41,668 nt of DNA from an uncultured Planctomycetaceae bacterium (GCA_903924405.1 CAIYBH010000143.1:1-41668), one strand, 5' to 3'. Shown: positions 1 through 8,713, numbered from the stretch's first letter. The notes: generated by a model not told the origin, from the letters alone. Program-made: numbers and translations.

Positions 1-1
1 C

Positions 2-358
2 AAACAACGAGGTCTGCTGGATACCACGCTGGTACACTGGGGGGGAGAAATCGGTCGACTTCCCGTCACAGAAAATCATGGGGATCCTGCCGCAGCCGGC
101 CGCGACCATAACGGTCAGGGGTTCAGTATGTGGCTGGCAGGTGGTGGTATCCGGGGAGGTCTGACGTGGGGCGAAACGGATCCGCTGGGTCACTCAGCCA
201 CCGAACATCGAGTCACTCCAAACGACTACCAAGCAACCCTGTTTCACCTGTTTGGTTTTGATCACAGCAAACTGGCATTTCTGCATAACACTCGCCTGCA
301 GACCCTGACCGATCAGCGGGAATGCCGAATCGTGCATGAAATCCTGAAACGATCCTGA
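2..358 (+). CDS. DUF1501 family protein, C-terminal fragment
   Basis: The open frame runs in from the left edge (first full codon at base 2) and ends at TGA 356-358, giving the last 118 residues. It reads as the tail of a DUF1501 protein, an alkaline-phosphatase-fold family very abundant in planctomycetes. Visible family features are LVHWGGEIGRLP, then GRDHNGQGFSMWLAGGGIRGG, then a segment with GETDPLG, followed by HRVTPNDYQATLFHLFG near the end. The GRDHN and GFSMWLAGGG segments are the usual late motifs of the family. Most DUF1501 proteins carry a Tat-type signal at the N-terminus and are paired with a DUF1549/DUF1553 cytochrome-like protein, but both would lie outside this window. The substrate is unknown. 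The family call is secure; the function is not. Confidence 0.9.
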   Translation, partial: KQRGLLDTTLVHWGGEIGRLPVTENHGDPAAAGRDHNGQGFSMWLAGGGIRGGLTWGETDPLGHSATEHRVTPNDYQATLFHLFGFDHSKLAFLHNTRLQTLTDQRECRIVHEILKRS

Positions 359-645
359 GTATTTTCAGAGTGTTCCCGCGATTTTCAAATCCGGCTGCTT
401 CAGGCAGGGCAGCAGGGACAATCGTGATCTGCGTCCTCCCGTGAGTGACATCTGCTGACGAACCCGCATCGGCGGACTGGTATTCACCAGACTCAGTCTC
501 ATACGATTCAAAAATCTTCCCGGCTCTCTCTCATTGCCTGAATCTCTGCGGTTGCTTCAGAGGCTTGTCACCTGCGGATTCCACCGCCCCGACTCCTCAC
601 CATGCACCTGACGACTTCACAGTTTCTTCCCTGACCAGGACTGGT
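359..645. other. Intergenic stretch before eboE-like gene
   Basis: There is no gene here that I can support. The frame of the downstream gene stays open upstream to a GTG at 445, but the extra 67 residues are Ser/Pro/Thr rich and unlike the family, so I treat this stretch as a leader. No clear terminator hairpin follows the DUF1501 stop. Confidence 0.4.
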
Positions 646-1839
646 ATGACTTTTTCCCGCCTGCCACTCAGCTACTGCACTAACGTTCATCCCGGTCGAA
701 CCGTCGCTGAAATCAATGATGGTCTGTCGCGATATACCGCCGAAGCCCGTGCAGCCCTCGACTTCCCGATTGCCGCCGGACTGTGGCTGGCCGCCAGTGT
801 AATTGAGGAACTGAACGACAATGAAGCGGCCCTGGAATCTCTGGCCCAGACGCTGTGGCAACACGATCTTGTCTGCTACACGCTGAACACGTTTCCTTAC
901 GGCGACTTTCACAGTGATCGTGTGAAGGAACAGGTTTATCTGCCGGACTGGGCCAGTCTTTCACGGACACAATACACAGAGAATTGCGCGACAATCCTGG
1001 CAAAGCTGCTTCCGGCGGGTGGTGAAGGCAGTCTGTCCACGGTACCGCTCGGCGGTCGTATGAACCCCCAGTCACCCAGTTTCCGTGCCGTGTGTTACAC
1101 CAATCTGATCCGTATGGCACGGTTCCTGAAGACGCTGCATCAGGAAACCGGACGTTGCATCCGCCTTGCGATTGAGCCTGAGCCATTGTGTGAGCTCTCA
1201 GGAACGCAGCAGTGGAGCCTGCCGGTCATGCGGGGCTTGTTTCAGCAGGCCGAAGCCCTCGGCTGCGAGGACGTGGTTCGTGAGTATCTGGGTTTGTGTT
1301 TTGACGTGTGTCATCAGGCCGTGGAATTCGAGGACGTCGCCGCATCAATCGCCGCCTTCGATCGGGAAGGCATTCGGATCAACAAGGTGCACATTACGAA
1401 TGCTGTGGAACTGGAAAACCCCGGCCACAATGCCGCAGGACGTGAAGCGCTGCGACAGTTTGCAGAACCTCGCTACCTGCATCAGACATTTGCGCAATTT
1501 GCGGATGGTCGCATCGAATCCCGACTGGATTTGCGAGTCGAGGATCTGCTTGATTCTTCCACCGATGCTTTCCTGACCGCCGAACGATGGCGCGTGCATT
1601 TTCACGTTCCGGTATTTGCCGAGACACTGGGGCCTCTGAAGACCACTCGAGCCGAGCTGGCCGCTGCCCTGCAGCAGGTCGCTCGTTTGAGCTACGCCCC
1701 CCACCTGGAAGTGGAAACCTACACGTGGCCCGTGATGCCCGGAGAATCGGCCCTGTCCGCCGCGGCCTCAGAATCCCTCGGTTCCCGCATTGCCCGGGAA
1801 CTCCAGTCCGCCGCTGACCTGCTGAATACACTCGGTTAG
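646..1839 (+). CDS. eboE: EboE-like metabolite traffic protein (TIM-barrel, sugar isomerase/epimerase fold)
   Basis: The 397-residue protein opens with MTFSRLPLSYCTNVHPGRTVAEI, the hallmark start of EboE proteins (SYCTNVHPGET in relatives). It continues as a xylose-isomerase-like TIM barrel, with LAIEPEPLCEL near the middle, YLGLCFDVCHQAVEF, and KVHITNAVEL as later barrel strands carrying acidic and His ligands typical of the fold. I chose ATG 646 because it has AGGA about six bases upstream and matches the family start; an upstream GTG at 445 would add an unrelated 67 residues. EboE belongs to the eboABCDEF set, which is linked in bacteria and algae to moving precursors of natural products to the periplasm. 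No other ebo gene is visible here. The exact reaction is not known for the family. Confidence 0.78.
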   Translation: MTFSRLPLSYCTNVHPGRTVAEINDGLSRYTAEARAALDFPIAAGLWLAASVIEELNDNEAALESLAQTLWQHDLVCYTLNTFPYGDFHSDRVKEQVYLPDWASLSRTQYTENCATILAKLLPAGGEGSLSTVPLGGRMNPQSPSFRAVCYTNLIRMARFLKTLHQETGRCIRLAIEPEPLCELSGTQQWSLPVMRGLFQQAEALGCEDVVREYLGLCFDVCHQAVEFEDVAASIAAFDREGIRINKVHITNAVELENPGHNAAGREALRQFAEPRYLHQTFAQFADGRIESRLDLRVEDLLDSSTDAFLTAERWRVHFHVPVFAETLGPLKTTRAELAAALQQVARLSYAPHLEVETYTWPVMPGESALSAAASESLGSRIARELQSAADLLNTLG

Positions 1840-2399
1840 TCTGAAAACCGTCCATGGCCGGACGCTACTGGTACGCTCGGACCTGCCCCTGAACTGTGTA
1901 CTCAGCCCGGATTCCCGAAAAGGCGATTCCGCCCCTTACGAAACGGCCATCGCATATCAACAGGGCCATTCTGCAGCCCAGAGCCTGTAGATTCAGAAAT
2001 CAGCCAGACATTGAAACTTCCAGCCCTGAGGATCGCTCTCTTAATTTCTGATTAAGACCACGAATCCGCAGCAGGAATCGACGCTTCTGCAGATTACATT
2101 GAAGCATGACGTATCTGCAATCAGGCCGTCCGCTGTCGAAAGTCTTATGAGTTTTGAAGGACTGATTCTACGCCAGCAGGGTGACTTCAGATTGAGGAAT
2201 CACCGTTGGCTGACATTCAACGGCGCTCGCAATACCCGCACAGTTCACGGTCGACTCTTGCAGATGCACGGACAGTCATTCGTTTTCAGACGCTGATACA
2301 TCCAGGATGAAATACACGTCAACAGACGCTGCCTGAAACATCCCCTCGTTCCTGAGGTGTATGCAGTCATTAAACTGTGAAGTCAGTGAAGGGTCAGCG
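1840..2399. other. 560-base intergenic region, no gene seen
   Basis: Only a short open frame (2099-2296) occurs here; it has no recognisable motif, no clear ribosome binding site and no match to any family I know. I see no terminator with a T tract after the EboE stop and no clear promoter. Confidence 0.4.
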
Positions 2400-3836
2400 A
2401 TGTCTGGATGGCATTATCAGTTGCTTGGAGAGGAATTCGGACCGGTTTCTGACTCCGCGTTGGCGGCCTTGCTGCACGAGGGAACACTCGGCCCAAAGGA
2501 CCTCGTTAGGCCAGCGGACTCAGCACTGTGGGTTGCTGCCGAACTGGCCCTGGCCGGGCACACGGACCAATCTGCCATGCTGACGGATCTGTCAGAGCTG
2601 TCTTTTGAATTTGAAGAATCGACAACTGAACAGTCCTCGCGGCTTAATCGGCCTGGTCAGGAGTCTTCGAAGACGAATGATACCGACCGGCAATCTGCCG
2701 CTCTTGCAGATGATGCGAGCGACGACCTGTACTATTATCAGATCCGTGGGCAGAGTCACGGTCCGGTCCCGCGCGAGACTCTGATTCGAATGGCAGAGCA
2801 GGGGCGACTCACGGACACAGATATGGTAAGAACGGCTGCGGAATTCCTCTGGCAGGCAGCTGCGGAGTATCACGAATTCTCCGCTGCATTCCTGCTGCGG
2901 AAGGCAGAATCTCAGGGCAAGCAAAGGGTTATTCCAGCTGGGCGCACCGCTGATTCTCAAACCACAGCGGCAGCCATAGAGCCCACAATCGAGAAACCGG
3001 CGGCAACCCCTGAAGCGAAGGAACGACGTATCGAATCGGTAATGGAAAGGCCGGAGGAACGCCGCACCCCAAAGCCACCTGGCTCAGCAAAGCCTCGTGC
3101 AAATAATAAGAAACGACGGCAGCAAGCAACAAATTCGCCCGCGGAGCTGGATGAAGACGTTTTTCAGGAGGTGTTCGCAGACGATCCGGCGGCACCCGCA
3201 CAGAGTGCGGGACACACTCAGGCAACCGTCGCGGAAGGGCACTCGGACTCACGGCTTAAACCAATGCCCGCTCCGCAAGCACCGCCTGCAGTGCCGACAA
3301 CGTCGCCATCGCAGATTCCGATCCCGCCTGTGGCAGCAGACCGGATGGGAATTCCTTCCGGCACCGGTCAGCGTGCGTCCCTGATGCCAACTCGCCCACC
3401 TGCGTCGCGCAAAACCGTCAGTCGAAGTCGGGCGTTTGATTTTGACTTTGAATTCAGCACTCCCATGAAGGTTCTTTCCGGAATGCTGCTGCTGGCTGCC
3501 TTCTGGTTTGGCTATGGCCCTGTGAAGCGATATCTGACAACCAGTGAGTCGCATTACATCAGCCGTGCCGAAGAAGCCATCAGGACGTTCGAGGGCCTTG
3601 AGGCGACCATGGATCGGGAGAAATATGGCCAGACAGTCGAGACAGTCACTCGGGAACTGGAGGCCTACCTTGTGATCCTGAAAGACGCTGGATCCACAGG
3701 AAAGACGTCAATGGCGTGCGCAGGGGCACTCAATCGCGTCGTAGAATTTGGACGACTTGATCCTTCGAATGATAAACTGCGAAGCAAACTCCTGACGGAA
3801 GCGAAGCAATTGATCAGTGTCTGGAAAGGGAACTGA
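2400..3836 (+). CDS. Double GYF-domain membrane protein
   Basis: Two GYF_2-type domains are visible. The first is at residues 3-50 (WHYQLLGEEFGPVSDSAL ... LVRPADSALWVAA) and the second at about 110-158 (YYYQIRGQSHGPV ... MVRTAAEFLWQAA). A long low-complexity linker rich in Pro, Ala, Gln and basic residues follows. One membrane segment is at about 358-378 (VLSGMLLLAAFWFGYGPV), with a short helical domain of about 100 residues after it. GYF_2 domains are common in planctomycete membrane proteins and are thought to bind proline-rich or other peptide ligands. I chose ATG 2400 (478 residues) because AAGGG lies 6-7 bases upstream and the domain starts at once; ATG 2361 would add 13 residues but has poor spacing. 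The gene ends 55 bases before the convergent phnX. Its cellular role is unknown. Confidence 0.82.
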   Translation: MSGWHYQLLGEEFGPVSDSALAALLHEGTLGPKDLVRPADSALWVAAELALAGHTDQSAMLTDLSELSFEFEESTTEQSSRLNRPGQESSKTNDTDRQSAALADDASDDLYYYQIRGQSHGPVPRETLIRMAEQGRLTDTDMVRTAAEFLWQAAAEYHEFSAAFLLRKAESQGKQRVIPAGRTADSQTTAAAIEPTIEKPAATPEAKERRIESVMERPEERRTPKPPGSAKPRANNKKRRQQATNSPAELDEDVFQEVFADDPAAPAQSAGHTQATVAEGHSDSRLKPMPAPQAPPAVPTTSPSQIPIPPVAADRMGIPSGTGQRASLMPTRPPASRKTVSRSRAFDFDFEFSTPMKVLSGMLLLAAFWFGYGPVKRYLTTSESHYISRAEEAIRTFEGLEATMDREKYGQTVETVTRELEAYLVILKDAGSTGKTSMACAGALNRVVEFGRLDPSNDKLRSKLLTEAKQLISVWKGN

Positions 3837-3891
3837 GGTCATCAATCGACGTCTTGCTGATGATGAGATCCCGCAGCAATTCCCCACAGGA

Positions 3892-4761
3892 TCACCGGCG
3901 GACATGCGTGTGAAAGCCCTCAGATATCAGCAGAGCCGGGAGTTCAGTGACGGATCGAATTACGTAATCAGCACCGATACTGAGAAATTGCTTTTCAATT
4001 TCCTTCAAGTGCTGCTGCAGGACATCTGGAGGAAGGTCGGCGACTTCTTCAGCCGATAAGCCCAGCAGGTTTCCCGTCTGACTGACGGCAATGGTCAGCA
4101 TGCCCGCATTTCTTCCGGCTTCAATGCCAACAAGCGTATCATCGACAATTGCAATCTGATGGAGTGGAAAGACCTGAAGTTGTTCAGCAACCCTCAGATT
4201 CAGCCATGGCGCTGGCCTTCCAGCGGGCACTTCGTTAGAGCAGACTGTTACGTCCGGTACAAAGCCCTGCGATTCTGCAAGCGGACAAACCACATCCATC
4301 AGCTCACGGGTATACCCTGTCGAAGACCCGATGCGCAACCCATTCCGGCGCAACCAATCGATCACCTCAGGAACTCCGGGAATCACCGACGAACCGGCGG
4401 CGAGGATCTGCTTCTGCAGTGGCAGAAAATCATGATACATTCCCAGAATGTCTGACTCTGAGACCGGACAACCATGCTGGCGCTGCCACAATTCCGCCAC
4501 GCGGGGCAGGGCGGCCACCAGTGCGATGTGTTCGTGCTTGGCTCGGCCCATGGGGCCACGAGCTTCTGCTTCCGTGATCTCAACGCCTCGACGACGAAAA
4601 ATCTCGACAAAAACCTGAGCCGGACAGCGACTGCCATAGTCCACAGTCGTCCCGGCCCAGTCAAAAATGACAGCCTGAAGTTCAGTAAGGCGACCCATCT
4701 TCAAGTATCCTGCAGTAGTAGGGACATCGAACATCACTTGATTGCGACGTCGACAGTTCAT
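3892..4761 (-). CDS. phnX: Phosphonoacetaldehyde hydrolase (phosphonatase)
   Basis: The enzyme cleaves the C-P bond of phosphonoacetaldehyde to acetaldehyde and phosphate. It belongs to the HAD superfamily. The nucleophile motif FDWAGTTVDYGS is present with Asp34, and MGRAKHEHI carries Lys75, the Schiff-base lysine. The 41-residue distance between them equals that of the characterised Bacillus cereus enzyme (Asp12/Lys53). Later family blocks STGYTRELMD, EVPAGRPAPW and VDDTLVGIEAGRNAGM are all visible. ATG 4761 has GAGG eight bases upstream and lies 26 bases after the stop of the FAD oxidoreductase, so the two form an operon. An internal ATG at 4698 would give 268 residues, closer to the usual family length, and is a real alternative start. 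This is the terminal step of the neighbouring phosphonate pathway. Confidence 0.93.
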   Translation of the reverse strand: MNCRRRNQVMFDVPTTAGYLKMGRLTELQAVIFDWAGTTVDYGSRCPAQVFVEIFRRRGVEITEAEARGPMGRAKHEHIALVAALPRVAELWQRQHGCPVSESDILGMYHDFLPLQKQILAAGSSVIPGVPEVIDWLRRNGLRIGSSTGYTRELMDVVCPLAESQGFVPDVTVCSNEVPAGRPAPWLNLRVAEQLQVFPLHQIAIVDDTLVGIEAGRNAGMLTIAVSQTGNLLGLSAEEVADLPPDVLQQHLKEIEKQFLSIGADYVIRSVTELPALLISEGFHTHVRR

Positions 4762-4787
4762 CGGTAAACCTCAGAACCCGTTGTGGT

Positions 4788-5978
4788 TCATGATGCGAGA
4801 CCTGATCTGTTGTCGAAACGATTCCAGAATTGCTCTGCCAGGCCGAACGCCATCGTCATCCCGGCCCCACCTGTCCCGGTAAAAAGATGCACATCGGGAA
4901 TCGGCGTGGCCTCAAAGACCGGCAGAGTCGGATGTTTGGCGTAGATGCCATGCCATCGCTGATGAATCTGCCCGGGTGGCAGACAAAAGACTTTGCTGAG
5001 TTCCCTCAGAATCAGGTTTTCAATGAGCGACTTGTCAAACGGATCAATGTCGTCCCCATATTCGTGGGAATCACCAAGTATGACGTCGCCGTGATTATTC
5101 TGCGCCGCCATGACATGAATCCCGTACTGATTGAGTTCGGGAAAATCAGCGGCGATTCTTTGCCGCACATCATTCAGAGACGGGCAGACTTCAAAGATCC
5201 GATAATGTCGGAGTGTCAGTCCACTTGCGAGCAGAGGCCCTTGTCGCCAGTGTGGATTGTCGGGCCGCAGACTGAGCATCTGTAACTTACAGCGGACCAG
5301 TCCTGAAGCCTGCAGGATCAGCGGATAAAGTGACATCAACTCTGCCCCACAGCAGATAATCACTCGATCAAACTCGAATCTGCGACCGCATGCCGTCTTT
5401 ACATCAATCGCATACCCTGTAGTACCCGCATGGTTCTTTGAAATCTGATCCAGGCTCACAATCCGGGAATTGAAATAAAAGCGGACATGATGCCTTTCCT
5501 CCAGCCATCGTGGCAGACTGCGCACTGCTTCGCGGGGGTTGACGCACAGTTCACTGGGGCTGAGTAAACCGCCGAGCAGTCCTGTGGAATTGGCTGCCGG
5601 AGTCTGCTGGTGAATTTCGTTGGGATTGAGTAATTGACAGGCAACTTTTAACGACGACGATAATGCCGCAAACTGCTGCAAAACCTGCCACTCATCGGGG
5701 TGGTGCGCCAAATGGATGGAACCACAGGGATTGACAGCAATCCCGGCCTCGCGTTCCAGTTGCAACCACCTTTCGCGGCTGGCAAGAGCCATCTGATACA
5801 GCTCTCCATGCGGTTGCCCGATCGGCCAGACCATACCAAAGTTACGGATCGACGCTCCGGAAGCAAAATGATGCCGTTCAAAGACGGTCACAGATCGCCC
5901 TCGCTCGGCAGCAGACCACGCATGGGCCAGCCCGACGATGCCGGCACCTATCACAGCAACTCGCTCACGGGTGCTCAT
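4788..5978 (-). CDS. Phosphonate-associated FAD-dependent oxidoreductase (TIGR03364 type, PbfC-like)
   Basis: The 396-residue protein is of the DAO/glycine oxidase fold. The N-terminal Rossmann motif is VAVIGAGIVGLAHA (residues 8-21), followed by the very characteristic ASIRNFGMVWPIGQPHG. The C-terminus has LFTGTGGAGMTMAFGLAE, which closes the FAD site. These match TIGR03364, a family found repeatedly beside phosphonate genes. From memory of the literature, some members oxidise 2-aminoethylphosphonate or its N-methyl form to phosphonoacetaldehyde; the precise substrate here is inferred from the adjacent phnX. I chose ATG 5978 because AGGTGA lies just upstream and because it sits right before the Rossmann strand; the frame is open to 6059 but the added residues are not family-like. 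It is first gene of a minus-strand operon with phnX and is divergent from the DUF5690 gene. Confidence 0.88.
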   Translation of the reverse strand: MSTRERVAVIGAGIVGLAHAWSAAERGRSVTVFERHHFASGASIRNFGMVWPIGQPHGELYQMALASRERWLQLEREAGIAVNPCGSIHLAHHPDEWQVLQQFAALSSSLKVACQLLNPNEIHQQTPAANSTGLLGGLLSPSELCVNPREAVRSLPRWLEERHHVRFYFNSRIVSLDQISKNHAGTTGYAIDVKTACGRRFEFDRVIICCGAELMSLYPLILQASGLVRCKLQMLSLRPDNPHWRQGPLLASGLTLRHYRIFEVCPSLNDVRQRIAADFPELNQYGIHVMAAQNNHGDVILGDSHEYGDDIDPFDKSLIENLILRELSKVFCLPPGQIHQRWHGIYAKHPTLPVFEATPIPDVHLFTGTGGAGMTMAFGLAEQFWNRFDNRSGLAS

Positions 5979-6271
5979 ACGATCACCTGAAAACTCTGTA
6001 AGGAAGACGACCGGCTGAATATCTGCTGTGAGAGGAAGAAATCCGTCTCCTGCACCCAACGGCTATCGAACGTGTCAGGCTGCTGCTCCGCTGATCCGCA
6101 TTTCCATTGCTCCGGCTTCGCACAATATTAAAAAAACTGAAAACACTTTGCGAATTGCAGACAATTCCGCTCAGGAAACATGAAAAAGCACGAAGCACAG
6201 CTTCGCCTTCCTGCAGTCTGACTGGAATGTTGAAGATTTCATGAACAGCAGGCCTCACGGGAACGGAAATC
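5979..6271. promoter_or_regulatory. Divergent intergenic region of the phosphonate locus
   Basis: These 293 bases separate the minus-strand oxidoreductase/phnX pair from the plus-strand DUF5690/alcohol dehydrogenase pair, so promoters for both must lie here unless transcription reads in from outside. An A-rich patch (6125-6142) is visible. I cannot assign convincing -35/-10 boxes or an operator, and no regulator gene of the locus lies in the window. Confidence 0.5.
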
Positions 6272-7555
6272 GTGAAAAGCAAAGACGCAGACAATTCATC
6301 CAGTGAAGTCGTCGATCACGATCACTTTCCAGCCCTGTGGACTGTCGCAGCAGCCTTCAGCACGTATTTCTGCATGTATGCGTTTCGAAAGCCTTTTACT
6401 GCCGCACAATTTGATGGAGAGCTGGCATTCGGCATGCCACTGAAATCATTGCTGGTCATTTCGCAGGTCATCGGCTACGCCATCTCCAAGTTTGTTGGAA
6501 TTCGTGTCATCGCGGAAATGCCGGCTTCCGGCAGAGCACGCGCGTTGATTGTTCTTATCGGGGCCAGTGAAGTCGCACTTATCCTGTTCGGTTGCATCCC
6601 CAGACCATGGAATGTGGCCTGTCTGTTCCTGAATGGTCTTCCTCTTGGCATGGTCTTCGGACTGGTTCTCGGATTTCTGGAAGGACGCCGAGTTACAGAA
6701 GCATTGACAGCCGGTCTCTGCGCCAGTTTCATTGTGGCGGATGGTGCCCACAAATCAGCAGGAGCCTGGCTACTGACGCTCGGATTCTCCGAAGACTGGA
6801 TGCCTTCCGCAGCGGGCGCGCTCTTTTTCGTCCCGCTGTTGATCTCAGTCTCCGTCCTCGCACGCACTCCACCTCCTTCTCAACAGGATATTGAAGCACG
6901 TTCCGAGCGAGTCCAGATGAATCAGGCTGCACGCCGGACAATGCTGCGACGCTATGGTGTCGGACTTGCAGCACTGATCCTGATGTACCTCCTGCTGACT
7001 GTCCTTAGAAGCCTGCGAGCCGACTTTGCTTCCGAAATCTGGCGTGGACTCGGTGTGTCCGCGGTACCCTCCACATTTACCGTCTCAGAAATTGTGGTTG
7101 CAACTGGTGTACTGCTCGTGAATGGAAGCCTTGTGTATATCCGTGATAATCTGAAGGCGTTTCGACTCTCCCTGCTGACCTGCCTCTGTGGATTTGTGCT
7201 CATCGGATTCGCTATCATCGCACGTTCGTTCGGATTAAGCGGTTTCAGCTTCATGGTTCTGAACGGACTTGGCCTGTACCTGCCGTACGTCGCTGTGCAC
7301 GCAACCGTCTTTGAACGCCTGCTCGCCATGACACGAGATCGGGGAAATGTGGGCTTTCTGATGTACCTCGCCGATTCCACCGGCTATCTGGGCTATATCA
7401 GTTGCATGCTTTTCAAGGCAGCATTTGACCTGCAGGGGGATTTCCTGCCTTTCTTTACCATCGCCTGCTGGCTGACCTGCGGACTTTCTGTTCTCTGTGT
7501 CCTGACAAGTTTGTTTTATTTTTCCGGTCAGCGAATCTCCGAAAAGAACAGCTGA
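6272..7555 (+). CDS. DUF5690 family MFS-like transporter, probable phosphonate permease
   Basis: The 427-residue polytopic membrane protein has about twelve hydrophobic segments. It starts at GTG 6272, with a weak purine run upstream. Family features are STYFCMYAFRKPFTAAQF in the first helix and SQVIGYAISKFVGI in the second. These resemble the organophosphate:phosphate antiporter (OPA) group: GlpT has a first-helix RKNF and a following GFSKF, and its Arg45 binds phosphate. Arg39 sits in the matching place here. A second candidate is Arg246/Arg249 in LLLTVLRSLRADF, which resembles the GlpT helix 7 arginine region. Its place between phosphonate enzymes suggests import of an organophosphonate. 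The family itself has no established substrate, so transport of phosphonate is my inference. The alcohol dehydrogenase gene starts 78 bases downstream on the same strand. Confidence 0.78.
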   Translation: MKSKDADNSSSEVVDHDHFPALWTVAAAFSTYFCMYAFRKPFTAAQFDGELAFGMPLKSLLVISQVIGYAISKFVGIRVIAEMPASGRARALIVLIGASEVALILFGCIPRPWNVACLFLNGLPLGMVFGLVLGFLEGRRVTEALTAGLCASFIVADGAHKSAGAWLLTLGFSEDWMPSAAGALFFVPLLISVSVLARTPPPSQQDIEARSERVQMNQAARRTMLRRYGVGLAALILMYLLLTVLRSLRADFASEIWRGLGVSAVPSTFTVSEIVVATGVLLVNGSLVYIRDNLKAFRLSLLTCLCGFVLIGFAIIARSFGLSGFSFMVLNGLGLYLPYVAVHATVFERLLAMTRDRGNVGFLMYLADSTGYLGYISCMLFKAAFDLQGDFLPFFTIACWLTCGLSVLCVLTSLFYFSGQRISEKNS

Positions 7556-7633
7556 TCGTCCACCTCCGCTGACGGGTCCGCGACGCAGGCAGGCTTCAGC
7601 GAACACCGCAGAATAAACAGGAATATCGCCGTC

Positions 7634-8713
7634 ATGACTTCCAGATCACTGGCTGCCGTTTTCTATGGAGTACCCGGCACCGTCGAGCTTCAGGAACTGA
7701 CGACCCCGACACCACGTGGCCCCGAAGTCCTTGTGAAGGTTGAGAGCTGCACATTGTGTGGAAGCGACCTCCACAGCATCGAAGGACGTCGCAAGGTTCC
7801 GGTACCGACGATTCTGGGCCACGAAATTGTTGGGCGAATCGAAGCATTCGGGCCGGATGCTGTCCGACAGGATTTTTCCGGCAAACCACTCAGCGAAGGC
7901 GATCGTATTGTCTGGGCACTGGTCGCTGCCTGTGGTCGTTGCCTGTATTGCCAGCGAGACCTTCCTCAGAAATGCCTTTCGGCTGTGAAGTATGGTCACG
8001 AAGCCTTTCGCACCGGCTATGAACTGCTGGGCGGATTGGCGGAGCGCTGTCTGCTGACACCCGGAACTGCAATCGTCAGAGTGCCCGAAAAACTTACGCT
8101 CAATACCATCAGCCCGGCAGGATGTGCGACGGCAACGATCACGTCAGCGTTGGAAGCGACAGGCGATCTCCGTGGGCGCGTAGTCTGCATCACCGGCGCA
8201 GGACTCCTCGGATTGACGGCCGCAGCGATGTCGCGCAGTCGTTCAGCAGATGTCGTGGTCGTCTGTGATGTACAGCCCGCACGACTGGACTGGGCGCGGC
8301 GTTTCGGTGCCACACACTGTGTCCACCCGGACGGACTCACACCGCTGATTCGGGAACTGACCAGCAATCAGGGAGTCGATATCGCGCTCGAAGTCTCCGG
8401 AGCACCGCAAGCGTTTGAGTTGCTCTTCCCCAACGTGCGCATGGGTGGACAACTGCTTTTGATAGGTGCCGTCTTTCCATCCGCTCCCGTCCCGATCGCC
8501 ATAGAACAGATCGTGCGGAGAAATCTGACTCTACGCGGAATACACAACTATGGCCCCGACCACCTCGTGCAGGCCGTGAACTTTCTGGACCAGTATCAGG
8601 AGCAGTTCCCCTTCGACAGCATTGTGGCAGACTGGTTTTCACTGCGCGATGTCGCTTCAGCAATCACCGCTGCACACAATCCCGCTGTGATTCGGGTCGG
8701 TGTCCTTCCGTGA
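7634..8713 (+). CDS. Phosphonate-associated zinc alcohol dehydrogenase (TIGR03366 type)
   Basis: The 359-residue medium-chain dehydrogenase has the catalytic zinc ligands Cys42 (TLCGSDLHS) and His63-Glu64 (LGHEIVG). The structural zinc site is Cys100, Cys103, Cys106 and Cys114 (CGRCLYCQRDLPQKC). The nucleotide-binding motif GAGLLGL is near residue 185. The segment LPQKCLSAVKYGHEAF with the GRRKVPVPTILGHE block matches TIGR03366, a clade repeatedly linked with phosphonate catabolism genes. A reasonable role is oxidation of a hydroxyalkyl phosphonate such as 2-hydroxyethylphosphonate to the aldehyde that PhnX cleaves, but the substrate has not been shown by anything in this sequence. It lies 78 bases after the DUF5690 gene, likely in the same transcript. 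The start ATG 7634 has a modest GGAA upstream. Confidence 0.87.
   Translation: MTSRSLAAVFYGVPGTVELQELTTPTPRGPEVLVKVESCTLCGSDLHSIEGRRKVPVPTILGHEIVGRIEAFGPDAVRQDFSGKPLSEGDRIVWALVAACGRCLYCQRDLPQKCLSAVKYGHEAFRTGYELLGGLAERCLLTPGTAIVRVPEKLTLNTISPAGCATATITSALEATGDLRGRVVCITGAGLLGLTAAAMSRSRSADVVVVCDVQPARLDWARRFGATHCVHPDGLTPLIRELTSNQGVDIALEVSGAPQAFELLFPNVRMGGQLLLIGAVFPSAPVPIAIEQIVRRNLTLRGIHNYGPDHLVQAVNFLDQYQEQFPFDSIVADWFSLRDVASAITAAHNPAVIRVGVLP

Noticed and set aside
445..645. N-terminal extension of the EboE-like protein from GTG 445
   Set aside because: The added residues do not match the family, and ATG 646 has a good ribosome site.
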